From: Advenella sp. S44
GTDB taxonomy: Bacteria > Pseudomonadota > Gammaproteobacteria > Burkholderiales > Burkholderiaceae_B
DNA length: 64,000 bases
Reading direction: 5' to 3'
Assembly: GCF_002810445.1 (NCBI RefSeq)
Contig: NZ_NEXS01000001.1
Location: 186,001-250,000, forward strand
Positions 26,757 to 35,942 of this stretch are shown in pieces. Made by a program: the position numbers and the translations under genes. Under the pieces are notes generated by a model, which was not told the origin of the DNA, made no database searches, and saw only the letters and a program-made list of their open reading frames with translations. Every line of letters starts with the position of its first letter. The stretch's first letter is position 1.

Positions 26757-27517
26757 ATGATGCTTTTGAGGATGTTACCCCCTCACGCGGCGGTGTCAAC
26801 CCTATTATCCGTTGTTGGCACGGATGTTAAAAGCTTACCACCTGTGGGTGCTGGCCCGTCCGCTCTCGGGCTTTGCCCAAACTTTCTCCCCATATATTGT
26901 CAAAGTCGGCCCCACTGGGGGCAGCAACCAACCAGAGCAAGACCCGCAGGCCGAAGCCGTACTATTTGTGGTCGAAGGCGAGCTTTCGCTGACGCTTGCA
27001 GGCCGCGAGCATGTGCTCACTCCCGGCGGCTATACCTTTATTCCGCCCGCTTCAGATTGGGCAGTACGTAATACCAGTGGCTAGACCGCGCGCTTTCATT
27101 GGATCCGCAAGCGCATCAGGCAGTCCAGGGCATTGCTGCGCCCGCTGCCTTTGTCACCAACGAGCAGCAGATTACGCCCACTCCCATGCCCGATACCGAA
27201 GGCCGCTGGGCCACAACCCGCTTCGTGGACCCGGCTGACATGAGCCACGACATGCACGTCAACATCGTGGCCTTCCTGCCCGATAGCGTGATTCCCTTTG
27301 CCGAGACGCACGCATGGAGCATGGCCTGTATGTGCTTGAAGGCAAGGCCGCTTATCGACTGAACCAGGACTGGATAGAAGTTGAGGCGGGTGACTTCATG
27401 TGGCTGCGCGCCTTCTGCCCGCAGGCCTGCTACGCTGGGGGATCGGGCAAGTTCCATTATCTGCTGTACAAGGATGTCAAACGTCATATGAACCTGACAC
27501 TGGCCGCGACCCGGTAA
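26757..27517 (+). pseudogene. allE: Decayed (S)-ureidoglycine aminohydrolase
   Basis: A bicupin gene of the allantoin pathway, broken at several places. Matching pieces appear in order in different frames: an N-terminal piece near 26780, then QDPQAEAVLFVVEGELSLTL (to an in-frame TAG at 27082-27084), FHWIRK, AAFVTNEQQITPTPMP with TTRFVDPADMSHDMHVNIV, and finally MEHGLYVLEGKAAYRLNQDW to the end. At least three shifts and one stop are needed to join them, including one at about 27310 within ETHA/MEHG. It cannot make a working enzyme. No other allantoin genes are present. Confidence 0.85.
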
Positions 27518-27623
27518 GCCTGGATGATCTCTCACGCCCTGTGGGGCCCTGTAGCCTGTAGCCTGGAGCTGGGACTGGACCTCGGGCTTGCGGCTTGCAT
27601 CTCGCCTATGACATCTTGCATTC

Positions 27624-27652
27624 CGATATGGCATATCGCCTATGCCATATCG
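27624..27652. repeat. 12-bp inverted repeat hairpin
   Basis: A perfect 12-bp inverted repeat (27624-27635 and 27641-27652, arms CGATATGGCATA / TATGCCATATCG, loop TCGCC) lies between the allE remnant and the cyclodeaminase gene, where transcripts converge. There is no T run on either side, so it is either a weak bidirectional terminator or a protein-binding site. Confidence 0.5.
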
Positions 27653-27697
27653 CCGCAATCACACCCGCAATAAGGTCAGGCCAGGACAGACGCGCTT

Positions 27698-28630
27698 TTA
27701 CAGGCCTGCTGCAGCTCGCGCGCAACGCGCTGCGGCCAGATCCCATGCAGCGCAGCCCACGGTTTTGAACATGATGGGGCGCGAGTAGTCGATGTCGCTT
27801 TCAATGGCCTGCGCCAGGGTAGTCACATCGCTCCAGTCCTTTTTCGCCCGAATGTAATCGCCGGCCTCGTGCTGCGCGCCGATCAGATCGTCCACATAAC
27901 ACACGCTGTTCATGACGGTCTCGGACGCAACTTCCACCATATGCGAGCGAAAGGCGCCCACGCCGATAATCAGGCGTCCGGCAAGCGGGGGCGCATGATA
28001 AACCGGTTCCACGGCTGTGGTCAGCGTGATGACCGCATCAAACTGTTCCGGCAATTGGTTCAGATCCGTCACGTGCAGCCCGATACCCAGGCCTGCGTGA
28101 CGCTCGCAAAACGCCTGTGCTTTTGCCCTGGACTGCTCGCGCGCAGCAATATATACGGTGGCGTCGGGATACAGCTCGGCAATGGCCTGCACGTGACCAT
28201 CGGCCTGGGTGCCAGCGCCAATGATGACGATGTGCTGGGGCTCACGCGCCAGGAAAAGCTGCAGCCCCGCCATGGACAGCGCAGCCGTACGTCTTGCGGT
28301 CACAGTGGGGCCATCCAGGACAAAAAGCGGCACGCCGGTGGCGCTATCGAGCACCGACACCATGCCTTGAATGGTCGGACGGTTCTGTGACGGATTATCG
28401 GGCAGCAGAGAAATCAATTTATGCGCGCAAATATCCCGTGCTGTGCAGGGCATAGAGAGCAAAACGCCATCTTTGCTTGCCGGCACGGTCAATACTTGGC
28501 GATCCGGGCTCTGGATCTGGCCGCTGGCATATTCGAGGGCTGCATCCAGAATGTGCTGGCGCAATGGCCCGAAAGGGGTCAACTGGCGTGTTTCTTCGGC
28601 GCTAAATACGCGTATGGCCGGACTACTCAT
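27698..28630 (-). CDS. Ornithine cyclodeaminase/mu-crystallin family protein
   Basis: A 310-residue NAD(P)-binding protein of the OCD/mu-crystallin family. It begins MSSPAIRVFSAEETRQLTPF and has the dinucleotide fold HIVIIGAGTQADGHVQAI. Members convert ornithine to proline or reduce cyclic imino acids such as piperideine-2-carboxylate. Next to an amino-acid ABC transporter, an FAD amine oxidase and a lysine-type module, a cyclic imine role is plausible. The ATG at 28630 has AGGAGA upstream and overlaps the end of the regulator gene by 8 bp. It is the last gene of this operon. Confidence 0.8.
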   Translation of the reverse strand: MSSPAIRVFSAEETRQLTPFGPLRQHILDAALEYASGQIQSPDRQVLTVPASKDGVLLSMPCTARDICAHKLISLLPDNPSQNRPTIQGMVSVLDSATGVPLFVLDGPTVTARRTAALSMAGLQLFLAREPQHIVIIGAGTQADGHVQAIAELYPDATVYIAAREQSRAKAQAFCERHAGLGIGLHVTDLNQLPEQFDAVITLTTAVEPVYHAPPLAGRLIIGVGAFRSHMVEVASETVMNSVCYVDDLIGAQHEAGDYIRAKKDWSDVTTLAQAIESDIDYSRPIMFKTVGCAAWDLAAARCARAAAGL

Positions 28631-29222
28631 TGGTGTCTCCTGTTTCTGCATCGGGGCGCTGGGTTGCCATCCACAGCACTTGCGCATCTTCTTCGCTGAT
28701 ACTGATACAGCGATGCCCCATGCGACTGTCAATATAGAAGCTGTCGCCCGGCCCAAGCGTTGCCTCGGCATAAAATTCCGTATGCAACTGGATCTTTCCA
28801 CTGATCACATACACGAATTCTTCGCCCTCATGGCGATTCCAGTCACTGAATGCGCTCAGATCCCTGGCGGTAATACGAGTCAGAAACGGCATCATCCGTT
28901 TATGCGAGAGCTGCGAGCACAGCAGTAAGTGCTCATAGTAACGTGTTTTGTGGACCTTGCCCTGTCCGCTGCGGTCTACCACGCAACGACCTGCCCCCAT
29001 GGGCTCGCGCGCCGGCGTAAATAGCTCGGACACATCCAGCGACAAGCCGCTGGCCAGCTTTTGCAACACATCATAGGTGGGCGACATCAGCCCGTTTTCG
29101 ATTTTCGACAGTGTGGAGGCGGCAATACCGCAGGCCCGGCCGGCCTGCTCTAGCGTCAGGTCATTGGCCAGTCGCACGGCGCGCAGACGCTGCATCAGCG
29201 GCGTTTCTTCACGAGCTGCCAT
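28623..29222 (-). CDS. XRE family regulator with C-terminal cupin
   Basis: A 199-residue regulator. An N-terminal XRE helix-turn-helix (about 10-65, LTLEQAGRACGIAASTLSKIENG) is joined to a cupin sensor domain (about 110-190, HEGEEFVYVISGKIQLHTEF). Such proteins control amino acid or polyamine catabolism and bind a small ligand in the cupin. It sits between the Liv transporter ATPase gene and the cyclodeaminase gene with almost no spacing, so it is likely the local regulator. Confidence 0.87.
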   Translation of the reverse strand: MAAREETPLMQRLRAVRLANDLTLEQAGRACGIAASTLSKIENGLMSPTYDVLQKLASGLSLDVSELFTPAREPMGAGRCVVDRSGQGKVHKTRYYEHLLLCSQLSHKRMMPFLTRITARDLSAFSDWNRHEGEEFVYVISGKIQLHTEFYAEATLGPGDSFYIDSRMGHRCISISEEDAQVLWMATQRPDAETGDTNE

Positions 29223-29223
29223 A

Positions 29224-29943
29224 CTAATGACTTCCCAGATAAGCGTCGCGGATTTCCGGGTTTGCCAGCAGTTCCGCGCCGGTACCGGTCATCCGGATCT
29301 CGCCGGTGACCATGACATAAGCCCTATCGGCCAGTTTCAGGGCATGGTTGGCGTTCTGTTCAACCAGGAAAATGGTCTTGCCATTCTTGCCCAGCTCACG
29401 CAGCACCGAGAAAATCTGCCGGACAATAAGCGGCGCCAGGCCCAGGCTGGGTTCATCCAGCAGGATCATGTCCGGCCGGCTCATGAGTGCGCGGGCGATG
29501 GCCAGCATTTGCTGCTCTCCGCCCGATAACGTGCCGGCGCGCTGATTGCGACGCTCTTTCAGGCGCGGGAACAGCTCAAACATGTGTTGCCGGTCTTCGT
29601 CCAGATGCGCATCGCCGATGGGCAGCGTACCGATCATAATATTTTCTTCCACCGTCATCTTGGCAAAGATGCGGCGGCCTTCGGGCACCTGGGCAATGCC
29701 CTGGCTGGCAATTTTGTGCGGTGGCAACCGCAACAGGTTACTGCCTTTATACAGAATCTCTCCCGTACGCGCACGGGGCGTGCCGAAGATGGTCATGAGC
29801 AGGGTACTCTTGCCTGCGCCATTGGCGCCGATCAGCGTCACGATTTCGCCCGGATTGATATGCAGGGAAACGTTTTTGAGCGCCTGAATTTGCCCGTAAT
29901 AAGAGCTCACATCCTTGATCTCGAGAATTGGGGTGTCTGTCAT
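29224..29943 (-). CDS. livF: Branched-chain amino acid type ABC transporter ATPase LivF
   Basis: A 239-residue ATPase. Walker A GANGAGKST, signature LSGGEQQMLAIARAL and Walker B ILLDEPSLG are all intact, and the C terminus fits LivF rather than LivG. It powers uptake through LivHM in the inner membrane. It stands 2 bp from livG and 1 bp from the regulator gene. The Liv family also imports other amino acids and amides, so the substrate is open. Confidence 0.9.
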   Translation of the reverse strand: MTDTPILEIKDVSSYYGQIQALKNVSLHINPGEIVTLIGANGAGKSTLLMTIFGTPRARTGEILYKGSNLLRLPPHKIASQGIAQVPEGRRIFAKMTVEENIMIGTLPIGDAHLDEDRQHMFELFPRLKERRNQRAGTLSGGEQQMLAIARALMSRPDMILLDEPSLGLAPLIVRQIFSVLRELGKNGKTIFLVEQNANHALKLADRAYVMVTGEIRMTGTGAELLANPEIRDAYLGSH

Positions 29944-29945
29944 GC

Positions 29946-30770
29946 TTAGTCCTCCACTTCAGTGCCCAGGTAGGCCGCAATCACGACCTCGGAATTGCGG
30001 ATGTGATCCGGCGTACCGGCATCAATCACCTTGCCCTGATCCATCACAATGATGTGCTCGGAAATCTCCATCACCAGCCCCATATCATGCTCGATCAGCA
30101 GCACCGTCACGCCATGCTCGCTGCGCAGCTTGCGAATGAGCGCCGAAAGCTCGCGCGTCTCGCGCGGGTTCAGGCCCGCGGCCGGCTCGTCCAAGCAAAC
30201 AATCACCGGATTGGTACACATGGCGCGCGCAATTTCCAGGCGACGCTGCCTGCCATAAGACAGCTCTCCGGCCAGCCGATTGGCGTCTTCGGACAGGTTC
30301 ACGATTTCTAGCCACTGGAACGCATTTGCCAGACTGGCTTCTTCTTTGTCTGAAAAATCGGCGGTAACCAGCAGCCCTGAAAACAGATTCCGGTTCTGCT
30401 TGCGATGTTGTGCAACCAGCAGATTTTCCAGCACGGTCATATCCTTGAACAGGCGGATATTCTGGAAAGTACGTGCGATTCCGGCCCTGGCGACCAGGTA
30501 CGAACCGCCGGTAATCTTGCGACGCAGCAGCTGTCCGACCTCTACCTGCCCGTCGTCCTGCGTCAGATAAACATGACCTTCAGAGGCGGCATAAAAGCCG
30601 GTGATGCAGTTGAACACCGTGGTCTTGCCTGCACCGTTGGGGCCGATAAGCGCCGTGATGGACCCCTTGCGGACATCGAAACTGACATCATTGTTGGCAA
30701 TAATGCCGCCGAATCGACGAGTCAGGTGCTGAACCGATAGCAATGCGTCCTGTGCCACTTGCTGAACCAT
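29946..30770 (-). CDS. livG: Branched-chain amino acid type ABC transporter ATPase LivG
   Basis: A 274-residue ATPase with Walker A GPNGAGKTT, signature LSYGRQRRLEIARAM, Walker B IVCLDEPAAGLNP and the family-specific C-terminal BCA_ABC_TP segment. An insertion around residues 65-85 (YLTQDDGQVEVGQLLRRK) is somewhat longer than usual. Its ATG overlaps the livM stop by one base (TAATG). Confidence 0.9.
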   Translation of the reverse strand: MVQQVAQDALLSVQHLTRRFGGIIANNDVSFDVRKGSITALIGPNGAGKTTVFNCITGFYAASEGHVYLTQDDGQVEVGQLLRRKITGGSYLVARAGIARTFQNIRLFKDMTVLENLLVAQHRKQNRNLFSGLLVTADFSDKEEASLANAFQWLEIVNLSEDANRLAGELSYGRQRRLEIARAMCTNPVIVCLDEPAAGLNPRETRELSALIRKLRSEHGVTVLLIEHDMGLVMEISEHIIVMDQGKVIDAGTPDHIRNSEVVIAAYLGTEVED

Positions 30771-32257
30771 TATGCCACCTCGCTTTTTCTGAATACGGAA
30801 CGCTTGGGCCGCAACAACCCGTTAGGGCGCCAGATCATCATCAAAATCATGAGCAGGCCGAAAAGCAATACGCGATAGCCGGCAAACTCACGCAGGAATT
30901 CAGGTAGGAGCGTGAGCGTAAAGGCGGCAATAATCACGCCGATGGAAGACCCCATCCCGCCCAGGACTACGATGGACAGGATCAGGACCGATTCGAAGAA
31001 GTTAAACGATTGCGGGCTGATAAACCCCTGGGCCGTCGCGAAGAACACACCGGCCAGGCCACCGATCATCGCGCCCAGCATGAAGGCCGACAACTTGACC
31101 GTCACATGGTTGATGCCCAGCGAGCGGCAGGCAATTTCATCTTCGCGCAGGGCTTCCCACGAGCGGCCGATAGGCATGACGCGCAACTGGGTGAAGAACC
31201 GCAACGCGATCATGCTAATGACGAACAGCAGCAAATAGACAAAAAGATAGCGATATTCACTACTATAGGGCAGGCCAAAAAATTCGTGGAACGGCACCGC
31301 ATCGCCGCGTGCCCGCCGCACGAATTCCAGGTTGAAAATCGTGGGAGCCGGGACCGATGCACCATTTGGCCCGCCGGTAAAACTGATCCAGTTAACCAAT
31401 ACCAGCCGAATGATTTCGCCAAAACCCAGTGTCACGATGGCCAGATAATCTCCGTGCATCTTAAGCACCGGGAAACCCAGCAGACCACCGCATAATGCGG
31501 CCAGCAGCGGCGCAAGAAACAGCGCGGTCCAAAAGCCAATGCCCAGGTACTCTGCGCCAAGCGCCAGGAAATAGGCGCCTACCGCATAAAACGCCACAAA
31601 ACCCAAGTCCAGCAAACCGGCTAACCCGACCACAATGTTCAGCCCCAGCCCCAGCAATACGTACACCATTGCCAGGGTCAGATTGTTCATCCAGCTCTTG
31701 CCAAACCAGCCGAAGTAAAAAAACAGCAATGGCAGAATGAGCCCCACCAGGAACAGCACCGGCAGCACGCCCTTCCAGGGGTGCTTTTTACCGCGACGCT
31801 TAGGGATACGCACTCCCATCGCAATCATGACAAACAGCACGACAAGCACCAGCGCGATCCCGGCGCCACGGTAAATGACACCAGTCAGGCCCAGCGTCAG
31901 GAACACGACTATCAGTGCGCCGCCCCAAAGCAGCACGCGCGTCAGCCGCTTGCCGCCGTCGGCATACTCGTCTTCGACCTCAACGCCATGTTCTGTCTTG
32001 ATGAAGTTCTGGATGAAATCCTGGCCGATGCGGGTTTGTGCGCCGACCGAGACGAAAAAGCGTACGAACGCGACGATCAGGCCGATAACCACGCCATTGA
32101 GAAAGAACGGGCTGCGAAACCAGTCCAGCGTAAAGGAATACTGCTTGAGTACAAAGTTGGTAATGGGACTAAATACCAGCATGGTCAGCACGCCGGCTAT
32201 CACGGCATCGCGCAGGGAATGTCCGAAATCGATCGTTGAAGTTTGCGTGGTACTCAT
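30770..32257 (-). CDS. livM: Branched-chain amino acid type ABC permease LivM
   Basis: A 495-residue inner-membrane permease. The LivM core ([27 protein letters not shown], about 205 on) is preceded by roughly 190 extra residues with several hydrophobic segments, as in the longer LivM forms of proteobacteria. The EAA-like loop near the C-terminal third ([18 protein letters not shown]) couples to the ATPases. It overlaps livH and livG by one base each. Confidence 0.9.
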   Translation of the reverse strand: MSTTQTSTIDFGHSLRDAVIAGVLTMLVFSPITNFVLKQYSFTLDWFRSPFFLNGVVIGLIVAFVRFFVSVGAQTRIGQDFIQNFIKTEHGVEVEDEYADGGKRLTRVLLWGGALIVVFLTLGLTGVIYRGAGIALVLVVLFVMIAMGVRIPKRRGKKHPWKGVLPVLFLVGLILPLLFFYFGWFGKSWMNNLTLAMVYVLLGLGLNIVVGLAGLLDLGFVAFYAVGAYFLALGAEYLGIGFWTALFLAPLLAALCGGLLGFPVLKMHGDYLAIVTLGFGEIIRLVLVNWISFTGGPNGASVPAPTIFNLEFVRRARGDAVPFHEFFGLPYSSEYRYLFVYLLLFVISMIALRFFTQLRVMPIGRSWEALREDEIACRSLGINHVTVKLSAFMLGAMIGGLAGVFFATAQGFISPQSFNFFESVLILSIVVLGGMGSSIGVIIAAFTLTLLPEFLREFAGYRVLLFGLLMILMMIWRPNGLLRPKRSVFRKSEVA

Positions 32258-33174
32258 TACACTTTCTCCACGGCAGGCCGACCCAGCAGGCCACTTGGCT
32301 TGAAGATCAGGACCAGCACCAGCACACTGAAGGAAAAGACATCCTTATAATCGCTGCTGACAAAGCCGGCAAACAGCGATTCGAGCACGCCCAGAATGAG
32401 CCCGCCCAGCATCGCGCCCGGCAGCGAACCGATTCCGCCAAGAACGGCCGCACTGAAGGCCTTGATCCCCAGGATGAAACCGATATAAAAATCAAAGGAT
32501 CCGTAGTTGAAGGTCACCAGCTCGCCGGCCACGGCCGCCATCACAGACCCAATCACAAACACGGTTGAAATAATCCTGGTGGTGTTGATACCCAGGATGG
32601 TTGCCATTTTCCGGTCCTGCTCTACCGCCCGGCATTGCCGGCCAAGACTGGTTTTCTGAATCACCCAGGTCAGGGTCATCATGGCGATAAAGCTCACAAA
32701 CACGATGAGCAAATCAAGGTAGCGGATCTGAAAGAAACCACCGTCGGAGCCGATGGTAAAACCGCCCTGGATGACAGACGGCACGCCCTGCACATATGGA
32801 CCCTGGCTGACCTGCACATAATTTTGCAGCAACAGGGAAACGCCGATAGCGGTAATCAGCGGCGCCAGGCGATTGGTTGTTCGCAATGGCCGATACACGG
32901 TGCGTTCAATATACCAGCCGTACAGCCCCGTGATAAACATGGTGACCATCAGAGTCAGCAGCAAAGATATCGCCAGCGAATCTATACCAAAAAATGTGAA
33001 TACGGCAAATGCGATCGCAGTGATATAGGCACTGATCATATAAATTTCGCCATGGGCGAAGTTGATCATGCCGATAATGCCATAAACCATGGTGTAGCCA
33101 ATTGCAATCAAGCCGTAAATGGCGCCCAGCGTGACGCCATTTACCAATTGCTGGCCCAGAATATACCAATCCAT
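32257..33174 (-). CDS. livH: Branched-chain amino acid type ABC permease LivH
   Basis: A 305-residue permease with the LivH start [29 protein letters not shown], eight or so hydrophobic segments and the cytoplasmic coupling loop [20 protein letters not shown]. It pairs with LivM. It follows livK after 128 bp that contain two hairpins, which is usual where the abundant binding protein must be made in excess of the permeases. Confidence 0.92.
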   Translation of the reverse strand: MDWYILGQQLVNGVTLGAIYGLIAIGYTMVYGIIGMINFAHGEIYMISAYITAIAFAVFTFFGIDSLAISLLLTLMVTMFITGLYGWYIERTVYRPLRTTNRLAPLITAIGVSLLLQNYVQVSQGPYVQGVPSVIQGGFTIGSDGGFFQIRYLDLLIVFVSFIAMMTLTWVIQKTSLGRQCRAVEQDRKMATILGINTTRIISTVFVIGSVMAAVAGELVTFNYGSFDFYIGFILGIKAFSAAVLGGIGSLPGAMLGGLILGVLESLFAGFVSSDYKDVFSFSVLVLVLIFKPSGLLGRPAVEKV

Positions 33175-33210
33175 GTGTTATACCTTTTCAGGGTGAATAC
33201 AAGGGCCTGG

Positions 33211-33290
33211 CGTTTTGCAGGAAAACGGCCATCGCTTCCGGGAAATGTTAATGCGGCAAATGCGGACGGCACACTGTCAGGTGCGCCGTC
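33211..33290 (-). repeat. Hairpins between livK and livH
   Basis: Two stem-loops lie in this gap: GACGGC/GCCGTC (33265-33290), about 12 nt past the livK stop, and CGTTTT/AAAACG (33211-33227, 5-nt loop) extended by flanking GGCC bases. They are placed as expected for attenuating or mRNA-protecting hairpins after a binding-protein gene. The role is inferred. Confidence 0.45.
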
Positions 33291-33302
33291 ATGTTCGGGA
33301 AC

Positions 33303-34430
33303 TTATTGCTTGTACTCGACGTACTTGCCTTCTTTGTTCCATACATACAGGACGAAATCGTTGGAATTGAGATCACCCTTTTCGTCCCAGCCCTTATTGC
33401 CGGTTACCGTTTCAACCGGATTGTTCTTGAGCCAGTCGGCCAGCTTGGTGCCATCGATTTCATCCTGATTGGCTGCCAGCGCCGCTGCCACGGCTTGAAC
33501 CGCTGCATAGGAATACAGCGTAAAGCCTTCTGCATCACTGCCGGATTTTTTCAGCTCATCGACCACACCCTTGGAGGCCGGATCATTACGTGGATCTTTC
33601 AGAAAGCTCATATACACGCCTTCGGCATTCTGCATGCCGCCGGCTGCCGTGATAAAGGCCGGGTCGGCAATACCATCATCAGAAATGAAGGGAATTTTCA
33701 GGCCCTGCTGACGCATTTGCTTGACCAGTACACCAGCCTCGGCATACAGGCCGCCGAAGAAGACGGCATCTACGTTGGCGCCCTTGATCTTGGTGACCAG
33801 CGCGTTATAGTCGCGTTCGCCGCGTGTCACACCATCTTCAAGCACCACCTCGATATCGAGCTTCTTGGCCGCATCGCGCGTGGCATTGGCAAGGCCCACA
33901 CCGTAAGTGTCCTTGTCATTGATGATCGCAACGCGCTTGACCTTGAGTACCTCTTTCATGAACTGCGCATCCACTTCGCCCTGCTGATCATCGCGACCGC
34001 AGGTACGCAGGATGGTGGTCAATTCGCGCTCTGTAACGCGTGGGTTGGTAGAGGCCGGCGTCACATTCAGAATATTGGCTTCGTCATAGATTTCTGACGC
34101 AGGAATCGTGCTGGACGAGCAGAAGTGTCCTACCACGGCAGTCACTTTTTCCTGATCGACCAGGCGGTTGGCAGCCGCAACAGCCTGCTTGGGATCACAA
34201 GCGTCATCAACCGTCACCAGTTTGAGCTGCTTGCCGTTGACTCCACCCTTGGCATTGATTGCGTCTATGGCTGCTTGCGCGCCCGTCTGCAATTGCTTGC
34301 CGAATGCCGCGCTACCGCCGGTCATGGGCGCACCCAGGCCGATTTTGATTTCATCTGCGGCCAGCGCCGGCGTGCCGAAGGCAGCGGTAAGCGCGGAGGC
34401 CAGAATAATTCTGTTCAACATTTTATTCAT
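33303..34430 (-). CDS. livK: Branched-chain amino acid type ABC transporter binding protein LivK
   Basis: A 375-residue periplasmic binding protein. The signal peptide runs to ALAADE (about 22-24), followed by IKIGLGAPMTGGSAAFGKQ and a Leu/Ile/Val-type two-lobed fold with VVGHFCSSSTIPAS. The start at 34430 follows GGAGAAAAGC; upstream in-frame residues are not conserved. Its ligand could be a branched-chain or another amino acid, given the catabolic neighbours. Confidence 0.92.
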   Translation of the reverse strand: MNKMLNRIILASALTAAFGTPALAADEIKIGLGAPMTGGSAAFGKQLQTGAQAAIDAINAKGGVNGKQLKLVTVDDACDPKQAVAAANRLVDQEKVTAVVGHFCSSSTIPASEIYDEANILNVTPASTNPRVTERELTTILRTCGRDDQQGEVDAQFMKEVLKVKRVAIINDKDTYGVGLANATRDAAKKLDIEVVLEDGVTRGERDYNALVTKIKGANVDAVFFGGLYAEAGVLVKQMRQQGLKIPFISDDGIADPAFITAAGGMQNAEGVYMSFLKDPRNDPASKGVVDELKKSGSDAEGFTLYSYAAVQAVAAALAANQDEIDGTKLADWLKNNPVETVTGNKGWDEKGDLNSNDFVLYVWNKEGKYVEYKQ

Positions 34431-34524
34431 GCTTTTCTCCTGATCGACTAGCATGGGTCCTGCACGAAGCAAAACCAATTATGAATTTGCGACAGGCACA
34501 CGCCGGCCACACGACTTACCACCA

Positions 34525-35703
34525 CTACCAAACATTTTGTTCCACAATGGGCTGATTGTTTAAGACACGCTCCCATCCCATGCGTGAGAGATCCAGACTT
34601 CGATACTTTCCAAACTCGATAAGCTCGGCTAGCCCGCGACCAACAGCGGGTGATTGTTGCATACCATGTCCGCTGAAACCATTAGCGTAAACCATATTTT
34701 CAACATCGGGATGGTACCCAAGAATCACGTTCTGGTCGAAGGTGTTGTAATCGTAATGCCCCGCCCATGCGTGCTCGCAGCGCAGCGCCTCGAACGCAGG
34801 CACGCGCGCAGCCAGGGTCGGCCACAGCAGTTCATCGAACAGATTGTGCGTCACGTCGTAGTCGAAGCATTCGGGATCCTGTTCGGCAGGCGGCTGGATG
34901 CCACCGATAAAGCCGGCGCCTTCAGGATGAAAATAGGCGCCGCTCGGATCGATAACCATGGGGCAGTCGACGATTTTTTCGGGACAGGTGAAATAAAAGA
35001 CGCAGCGCTTGCGGCTCTCTTGCGGCAGCGTGACGCCCACTTGCGCCGAGAGCGCCGCCGCCCCCGTGCCGGCCGCATTGACCAGCGTGTCGCAAGCGAT
35101 TTGCCGGCCGCTTTTGAGCGAGACGCCGGCAATCTTGCTGCCGCTTTTATTGATGGCTACAACTTCATCTTCAAGATAAGTGACGCCCTGGGCGATGGCC
35201 TTGCGACGGAAGGCGCGCATCATGCCATAGGCATCAAGCCAGCCCTCGCCTGTCACGCCATACGAGCCAAGCGCCAGATCGCTGACGTTCAGCCAGGGCC
35301 ACCTGGCCGTGAGCTGCGCAGGCGTTTTCAAAACAATGTCGGACCCCAGACCGCGCTGCAGCGCATTGTTCTGCCGCATGACAGCTTCGCCGCCCGGCGT
35401 TGAGAGAAACAGATAGCCTTTTTCCTGAAAGCCCACGTCTGGTCGTTCCCCATCGACCGCCAATGTGTTGCCGATGTTGCGCAAAAATTGGGTACCAAAC
35501 TGTGATAGCTGGATATTTTCGGGCGTGGAAAACTGATGCCGAATGGAAGCGGCCGACAACGCCGTGGCACACTTCTGATAACTGGCGTCTTTTTCAATAA
35601 CCAGGATTGACCCGTCGAAAGAAGCCGATGCACTCAGGAAATAGGCGAGCGAGCTGCCTGTGGCTGCACCACCAACGATCACGACATCATATTGACTATT
35701 CAC
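34525..35703 (-). CDS. FAD-dependent amine/D-amino acid oxidoreductase (DAO family)
   Basis: A 392-residue flavoprotein with the N-terminal dinucleotide motif VVIVGGAATGSSLAYFL, a DAO-family middle, and the C-terminal FAD segment NGFSGHGMQQSPAVGRGLAELI. It resembles sarcosine/dimethylglycine oxidases and FOXRED1 proteins, which oxidise secondary or D-amines. It lies 94 bp upstream of livK with no terminator between, so it may share the transporter operon. With a cyclodeaminase-type enzyme at the other end, a cyclic amino acid such as pipecolate or proline derivatives is a possible substrate, but this is inference. Confidence 0.78.
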   Translation of the reverse strand: MNSQYDVVIVGGAATGSSLAYFLSASASFDGSILVIEKDASYQKCATALSAASIRHQFSTPENIQLSQFGTQFLRNIGNTLAVDGERPDVGFQEKGYLFLSTPGGEAVMRQNNALQRGLGSDIVLKTPAQLTARWPWLNVSDLALGSYGVTGEGWLDAYGMMRAFRRKAIAQGVTYLEDEVVAINKSGSKIAGVSLKSGRQIACDTLVNAAGTGAAALSAQVGVTLPQESRKRCVFYFTCPEKIVDCPMVIDPSGAYFHPEGAGFIGGIQPPAEQDPECFDYDVTHNLFDELLWPTLAARVPAFEALRCEHAWAGHYDYNTFDQNVILGYHPDVENMVYANGFSGHGMQQSPAVGRGLAELIEFGKYRSLDLSRMGWERVLNNQPIVEQNVW

Positions 35704-35874
35704 ACCAAATTTTCCACGAGAAATCCAGACATATATCTAAATTCTCATAAGAAAAAAAATTCGTCAATAAGTATTTTTACTTTAAACATGAAATTTTTGA
35801 GGTCTATTTTTTTATTTTTTAAATCAATAGCTTGCAGCGTAAAGCGCGCCACCTTTTTGCCTATGGAAAACCCT

Positions 35875-35890
35875 TAGTGCAATCATTCCG
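35875..35890 (+). repeat. 16-bp direct repeat, left copy
   Basis: TAGTGCAATCATTCCG occurs here and again at 42410-42425, the two copies flanking the ATP-grasp / alpha-E / transglutaminase gene cluster. One such match per window this size can occur by chance, so it is weak evidence of a mobile boundary. The surrounding gap (35704-35942) is very A+T-rich and probably holds the promoter of the FAD oxidoreductase gene. Confidence 0.35.
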
Positions 35891-35942
35891 ACAGGAAAAA
35901 CCTGATTACCACAATTGAAATAGCGCCGCCATCGCACAAGAA

